Shown piece by piece: positions 58,131 to 64,000 of a DNA stretch of 64,000 bases. The notes beneath the pieces are model-generated. The model was not told where the DNA came from. It saw only the letters and a list, made by a program, of their open reading frames with translations, and ran no database searches. Source of the stretch: Hirundichthys speculiger (Eukaryota; Chordata; Actinopteri; Beloniformes; Exocoetidae); NCBI GenBank assembly GCA_018398805.1, contig JAGFBZ010002033.1, forward strand, positions 1,449,501 through 1,513,500, in the 5' to 3' direction. The number at the start of each line of letters is the position of its first letter. Within the stretch, counting starts at the first letter, position 1. The translations under genes were made by a program, and so were the position numbers.

Positions 58131-58977
58131 TTTCTGACATTGAAAGGTCAACAAAGGTGCAATAAAGCTTTAAACCAATTCTGTCAATACTGATTAAATA
58201 AAAAGTTCGTACTAAAATATAAAAGTAGTTGCAATGGGAGAGTTGTTTTCTCCCTTTAACAAAAAGAGACATTGATAAAGCTAGTTTAGGTCTGCTGATT
58301 GGTTCAGGTTGATTGCACTATTTCAGACTTTAATAAAGCTCTCTTCTTGAAAAAATAGATACTTTTTTTTTTTCTCTGGAGAATCCAGTGAGATTGTTGG
58401 ACCACTAGAAATGTTTTGTTTTGTTTTTCCTAAACACTATGAGTTTTTGGAGGTTGTTACATTCTAGTGAAACTGTCACTTCCAGATGAACAGTGATGGT
58501 TGCTATGAACCAACATAAACCAGAGATAGCAGCAATTACCCTTTATAGAATGGAACAATCATTAAATCATGCAACATGTCATAAATATACTCCTCAAAAA
58601 AGTATATCTGATAGACTTCCTGCTGCAGTTATTCTTTGGCTAAAAGCCTCTTGGTATTTCTTTATAATCTTGGTATGTCAAGCCACTGGGATCCCTCTCA
58701 GAAGCACTTTGGTACCTTCAGAATGGATTATTTCTCCTGGTGTACATCAGTCCTTAGGTCATATCACAGATTCTCTGTTAGACTGAAATATGGGCTTTGA
58801 CTAGGCCATTCACAAATGTTCCCACTTGTTTTCTACTTGAAGGCAGTTTTAATTGTATTTCTATTTGTAACATATTTCACCCACAAAGGCATCTAAATGC
58901 CTTTTCTTTACAAAGACATTTAAAAGAAAAGAAAACATTAACCGAATTCCTTATAAATAGAACAAGAAGATTAATCA

Positions 58978-59336
58978 AATCCATCCATCATCAATACCTG
59001 CTTAATCCTCTGTAGGGTCAGGGGGATCTGCTGGAGCCCATCCCAGCTCTCTTTGGGCAAAAAGCAGGGGTACACCCTGGACAGGTCATCTAGTCCATCG
59101 CAGGGCCACATGTAGACAAAAAACCACTCACATTCACTACTACGGGCAATTACCACCAATTAACCTAACATGCATGTTTTCGGACTGTGGGAGGAAGCCA
59201 GAGTACCCAGAGGAAACCCACGTAAGCACGGGGAGAACATGCAAAGTCCACACAGAAAGGCCCTTGTAGAGGTTCGAACCAGGAACCTTCTTGCTGTGAG
59301 GCAACAGTGCTAACCACTATACCACCATGCTGCCCC
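58978..59336. repeat. (ATCC)n-headed dispersed repeat with B-box-like tail
   Basis: The sequence starts AATCCATCCATC and contains GGACTGTGGGAGGAAGCCAG and CACGGGGAGAACATGCAAAG. It ends with GAGGTTCGAACCAGGAACC and GCTAACCACTATACCACCAT. This is one of the commonest dispersed sequences in teleost genomes, and the nested copy at 19412-19560 shares its first part. GGTTCGAACC resembles a tRNA-type B box, but I cannot say whether the unit is a SINE or a LINE 3' end. Confidence 0.75.
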
Positions 59337-59559
59337 TGAAAAAAAAAAATCAATGAAAGAGAATAAAATTACATTAAAAACAAAATGTACGAAGACCACA
59401 AATAAAATAGATTAGACAAAAAAAAAAGAATAAAACGAAGATTAGACTAGATAACGAACAACCTAGTTTAACTTTAAAAATAGCTAGACTCAGGGCACAT
59501 TTAATATCACCTAGATGTTTATTCCATTTTATCTATGATTTCTTATTAATTATTTCTAT

Positions 59560-60050
59560 CTTGTCTTGATTTAGCTGAAGGAAGCTTGATTACATCCAGA
59601 TATTGACTTGGTTTAAGTCCTGAGAGAGTGAGTCTAATAGACCATAGTTATTTGGGAAAAGAGCCAAGTAAATATGAGTGTTGTTTGCATAACTGAGGTA
59701 AACAACACTGTTTTTATATATGATTTGACTAAGAGGAAGCATGTAAAGTTTGAATGAAATTGGTCCAATAACTGACCCCTGGGGGACTCCACAGGTTATG
59801 GGGATATGTTCAGATTTATGCTCACCCATGGAAACAACAAAGCTCCTGCTTTTACGATATGATCTGAACCAACTGAGAACTTTACCCAATGACTACACCT
59901 AGGTCTTTCAGTCTGTTAAGAAGGATTTTATGGTCCGCACTGTCAAAGGTGGAACTAAGATCAAGCAGTTCCAGAACTAATCTTTTCCCTGAGTCAGAGT
60001 TGAGATAAATATTGTTTAAGACCTTAATCAGTGATGTCTCATTGCTAGCG
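59560..60050 (-). mobile_element. L2/Rex1-like LINE reverse transcriptase fragment
   Basis: Minus-strand translation at 59590-59889 gives VLSWFRSYRKSRSFVVSMGE, ITCGVPQGSVIGPISFKLYM and VVYLSYANNTHIYLALFP. The catalytic YADD motif has become YANN. Upstream sequence to about 60.04 kb resembles the preceding reverse-transcriptase coding part (a TTTGACAGTGCGGACC-like stretch) but is frame-broken. It is inactive. Confidence 0.8.
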
Positions 60051-60439
60051 TTACTTTAACAGTATGCTTAGGGTTGTTGTCATTCTGAAAGATGAACTTC
60101 CATGCATTTCTAAATTCTTTGGAGACTGAAGCAAGTTTCCCCCAACACCGTGCCTGTTTTTACCATGATCCATCAATTGTTTAGTTCTTACCTATTTTCA
60201 AGGCCCTGCTGATGACAAACATCCAACAGTATAATGTTGTCATACTTCACTGCGGGGATGGTGTTCTTGTGTGCTGCGTGATGTCGAATTAAGCATCATA
60301 GTCTTTTCCTTCATAACCAATAGTCACATTTTTGTCTGATCTGACCAAAAATCTTCTTTCACATTTTAAAACATTTCCCCCCAAAGCAGTGTCTCTTTGC
60401 TGCCCACTCTTCCATATATCACAGCTTTACGGCCCTCAA

Positions 60440-60900
60440 CCTCAGCACCTCAGCACCCATAGGGCTGTGTGCTGAGCCCCAGGTCTAGCAGAGGCTGCAC
60501 TTCCTGAGAGTACTGAGGAAGAGCAGCAAATCACAGAGACTGCTGGTGTCCTTCTATTGGTGCTCCATTGAGAGTATTTTAACATACTGTATTTGCATGT
60601 GCTACAGCAGCTGCACAGCTGCACAGTAGCTTAGCGGAAGGCACTCCAGAGAGTCATCAAAACGGCTCAGAAGATCGTCTACTGCCCTCGCCAAACTCTA
60701 GAAGAACTACACGGTTCCTGCTGTCTCAAAAAAAGCACATGACATAAATACAGACAATTCTCACCCCAGACTCTCTCTGTTTGAGCTGTTGCTGTCAGGC
60801 AGATGGCACAGAACAATTAAAACAAGGTCAAACAGATTCTAAATCTGTTTTCATCCAGCCGCAGTCACCATACTTAATACTGAAAAACACATCAAATGTC
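60440..60900 (+). mobile_element. Decayed LINE ORF2 C-terminal fragment
   Basis: Plus-strand translation, with frame changes and stops, gives SFYWCSIESILTYCI, then CYSSCTAAQ, and later NSHPRLSLFELLLSGRWHR. These match the C-terminal region after the reverse transcriptase in several fish LINEs (typically FYRATIESVLT...PSGRRYR). It is heavily decayed. Confidence 0.65.
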
Positions 60901-61430
60901 CAATATGTTTTTAAGGGATCAGTGCAATAACGGAATGTACACTTGTCTCTGAGTAATGGGTTTCTGCTTGTTTTACACCAGCTTTTTTTATCTGCTTTTA
61001 TTTGTATGTTTTGTATTGGATTTTAGGTAATGATGTACAGATAGGGTGGCACTTTTCATCTCATTGTACTTGTTATAATGACATTCAAATATATTCTCTT
61101 CTATTCTTTGTTGGGTGCCGTTCTTGCTAGGTCTGTGGGTTTTGGTGGCGTGCTCTTTTTTTGGCAGGTTTGTTGCCTTTTTTTTTTGGTTTGTTTGTTT
61201 CTGAGAGGGAATATGTGGTTGATATTCTGTGATAAACTGTATTTTTCCTGACTGACTTAATTAAACTAAGCACTAAGCAGACAATTTTTGAAGGACACTG
61301 GCACCACCAGAACATATTTTGGAAATTCAAAGCAAATGGGTTATATATACACCAATTTCCACTTTTTTCTAAGCACTTTTCCCTCTCAATGAAGTTTAAC
61401 TGTCTGGAATATTTTGGCACTAAAATATAC

Positions 61431-62430
61431 CAGCTGGTAAAACGATGAAAACAGCAAAAGCATCAAAGGGGATTGAATATTGTTTGCAATAACTGTTTGC
61501 AATAACTTTGTTCACCCAGTGATAAAATGTTAACCTGAGATTCTAGTGCAGAAAAACCTTAAAGAGCAGTGGCCCTGATGGTTGTTGGCTCAAATGTGGC
61601 TGGACAAAACAAACATTGTAATTGTGTCATTGACATTTTTCACAATTCTTTAAAATTTTCTTTACATTAAAACTAAATATTGGAGGAAATGATTAATGTG
61701 TCTGTAACCAATAATACTCGTACACAATTATCTGCATATGAATAAGTAGTTAGTCCCATAATCTGGCTAAGCCTTCACCTGTGAAAGGTCAAATGGCACA
61801 TTTGGATGGTTCAGTCTGAGTTGAAACATCTGTAAAACTGATCAGGGTTCACATTTTTTAGCACCTACTTTTGTACATTTACTCACCAGATAATTACTTT
61901 ACTGATTCCTAGATAAACCAGGCTAGTACCCTATGATTCAAAGATGGTTTTCACTTTTTTTTCAATATTCTACTGTGTCTCAGGTAATCTGACATAATAA
62001 GACATATCTTGATAATGACACTTCTGCTGTAATCTCACATGTTTTAGCTTTCATTTGAGACCAAGCTTTATACACACAGCCCTTGTAGTAGCAGATCTAT
62101 TCCATGATGGACATTAAATAATTTAACTTTTTAATCACGTATATTCAGAAACCCCAATTACAAACAAAACTGTAATAAAAGCAACAACCTTCAGATTCAG
62201 GAAAAAATAGACACTATCTTTTTTTTATTTTAATTGAAATGCCAGTTCTGTGAGTAATGACGTAGCGTTAAATATGATTTGTTGATCATCAGCCTCGCTT
62301 TAGACCACAAGTTGAGATATTTCAGCAAAGCTTCAGACGTTAAATAATAACTCTATGACCTTGACCCAAAAAGAGATACATTTCTACATTTCTGTATTTT
62401 CATGTGAAATGAACATTTGTTTTTTATTCC
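61431..62430. other. Upstream spacer of ppp2ca without recognisable features
   Basis: AT-rich DNA with no exon, RNA gene or repeat that I can name. TGACGTAG near 62.26 kb is a CRE-like half site that could act on ppp2ca; this is weak evidence. Confidence 0.4.
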
Positions 62431-62591
62431 GGCAGCACAGCCTGCAGCAGGGACCCACATCCGACCTGCGGATGGGCGAGAGCTCGGGTCGGACGGAGCG
62501 TAGCCCGGGACACTAAAAACGTAACGAAAAGGCGAAAGGCTTTCCTGTGGGTATTTTTAACTGCTCGGCTCGTTCGCTAGCTGAACCAGAC
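62431..62591 (+). promoter_or_regulatory. ppp2ca: ppp2ca 5' UTR and GC-rich proximal promoter
   Basis: GC- and CpG-rich sequence (GAGCTCGGGTCGGACGGAGC) appears abruptly out of AT-rich DNA just before the ppp2ca start codon. No TATA box is seen. An upstream ATG at 62547 reads in frame with the main ATG (63-codon frame to beyond the exon end), but the conserved PP2A start is at 62592. Confidence 0.6.
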
Positions 62592-63834
<1,243 letters not shown>

Positions 63835-63876
63835 GTACACACAGTACATCTAGATTCTATAGTTACCAGACACTTG

Positions 63877-63879
<3 letters not shown>

Positions 63880-63907
<28 letters not shown>
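63880..63907. repeat. Poly-T tract
   Basis: 28 consecutive T residues shortly after the fourth ppp2ca coding exon, in the intron that runs out of the window. Confidence 0.95.
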
Positions 63908-64000
63908 GAGAGATGTTCAGAGACTAATTTGCTGTTGTAGACTCAGCGTCATCCAGGTCATTGTAACTCTCAAAGGCTTGAATCAAGGAAACTTGACTTC

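Larger units (their letters stand above)
58560..61430 (-). mobile_element. Degenerate DNA transposon split by later insertions
   Basis: Segments at 58.56-58.83, 60.04-60.43 and 61.11-61.42 kb resemble consecutive parts of one widespread fish DNA transposon. Recognisable pieces are GGGCTTTGACTAGGCCATTC, CTTCACTGCGGGGATGGTGT, TCTGATCTGACCAAAAATCT and TGGGTTTTGGTGGCGTGCTC. Between them lie an (ATCC)n-type repeat, a minus-strand LINE fragment and a plus-strand LINE fragment. No intact transposase exists. The family assignment is from memory and tentative. Confidence 0.55.

Overview
This is vertebrate nuclear DNA, almost certainly from a teleost fish (probably a percomorph). Genes are split by GT-AG introns and encode full vertebrate orthologues. 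Promoters are GC-rich, and introns and spacers carry fish-type transposons: Tc1-like elements, short hAT-type elements with 8-bp target duplications, and L2/Rex-like and other LINE fragments. There is no bacterial, phage, plasmid or CRISPR content, and I found no previously undescribed gene system.

Layout, left to right: ccnjl (cyclin J-like, minus, 1998-16092, 5 coding exons); a spacer with a hAT-type element and a Tc1-like element; c1qtnf2 (secreted collagen/C1q protein, minus, 20183-24528); slu7 (second-step splicing factor, minus, 25867-30498, 14 coding exons); a spacer with a LINE remnant; nsd1 (H3K36 methyltransferase, minus, 33285-51158, 22 coding exons); a C5orf24 homologue (minus, 53829-54503); atp5po (mitochondrial ATP synthase OSCP, minus, 55479-58031); a 4.5-kb spacer of nested transposon debris; and ppp2ca (PP2A catalytic subunit, plus, 62592 to beyond the window, 4 coding exons seen). 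The first six genes share the minus strand and only ppp2ca is on plus. They are independently transcribed housekeeping or regulatory genes, not a pathway cluster. Their order recalls human chromosome 5q (CCNJL-C1QTNF2-SLU7 at 5q33, NSD1 at 5q35, C5orf24 and PPP2CA at 5q31), with ATP5PO (human chromosome 21) inserted.

The most notable observation is that five places in otherwise well-conserved coding exons need a one- or two-base correction to keep frame: one in c1qtnf2, three in nsd1 and one in atp5po. Splice sites and downstream frames are intact around each. The other genes read cleanly. Scattered small indels at roughly one per 2 kb of affected coding sequence look more like assembly errors than pseudogenes, but only reads or transcripts can decide. 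Other points are a long Asp/Glu-rich C-terminal tail on Nsd1, a GC-AG intron in slu7, an nsd1 splice donor inside a (GT)n microsatellite, a possible uORF overlapping the nsd1 start codon, and ZNF143-type promoter motifs upstream of ccnjl and atp5po. All exon boundaries were assigned by eye from splice consensus and from remembered human protein sequences, so they should be read as predictions.
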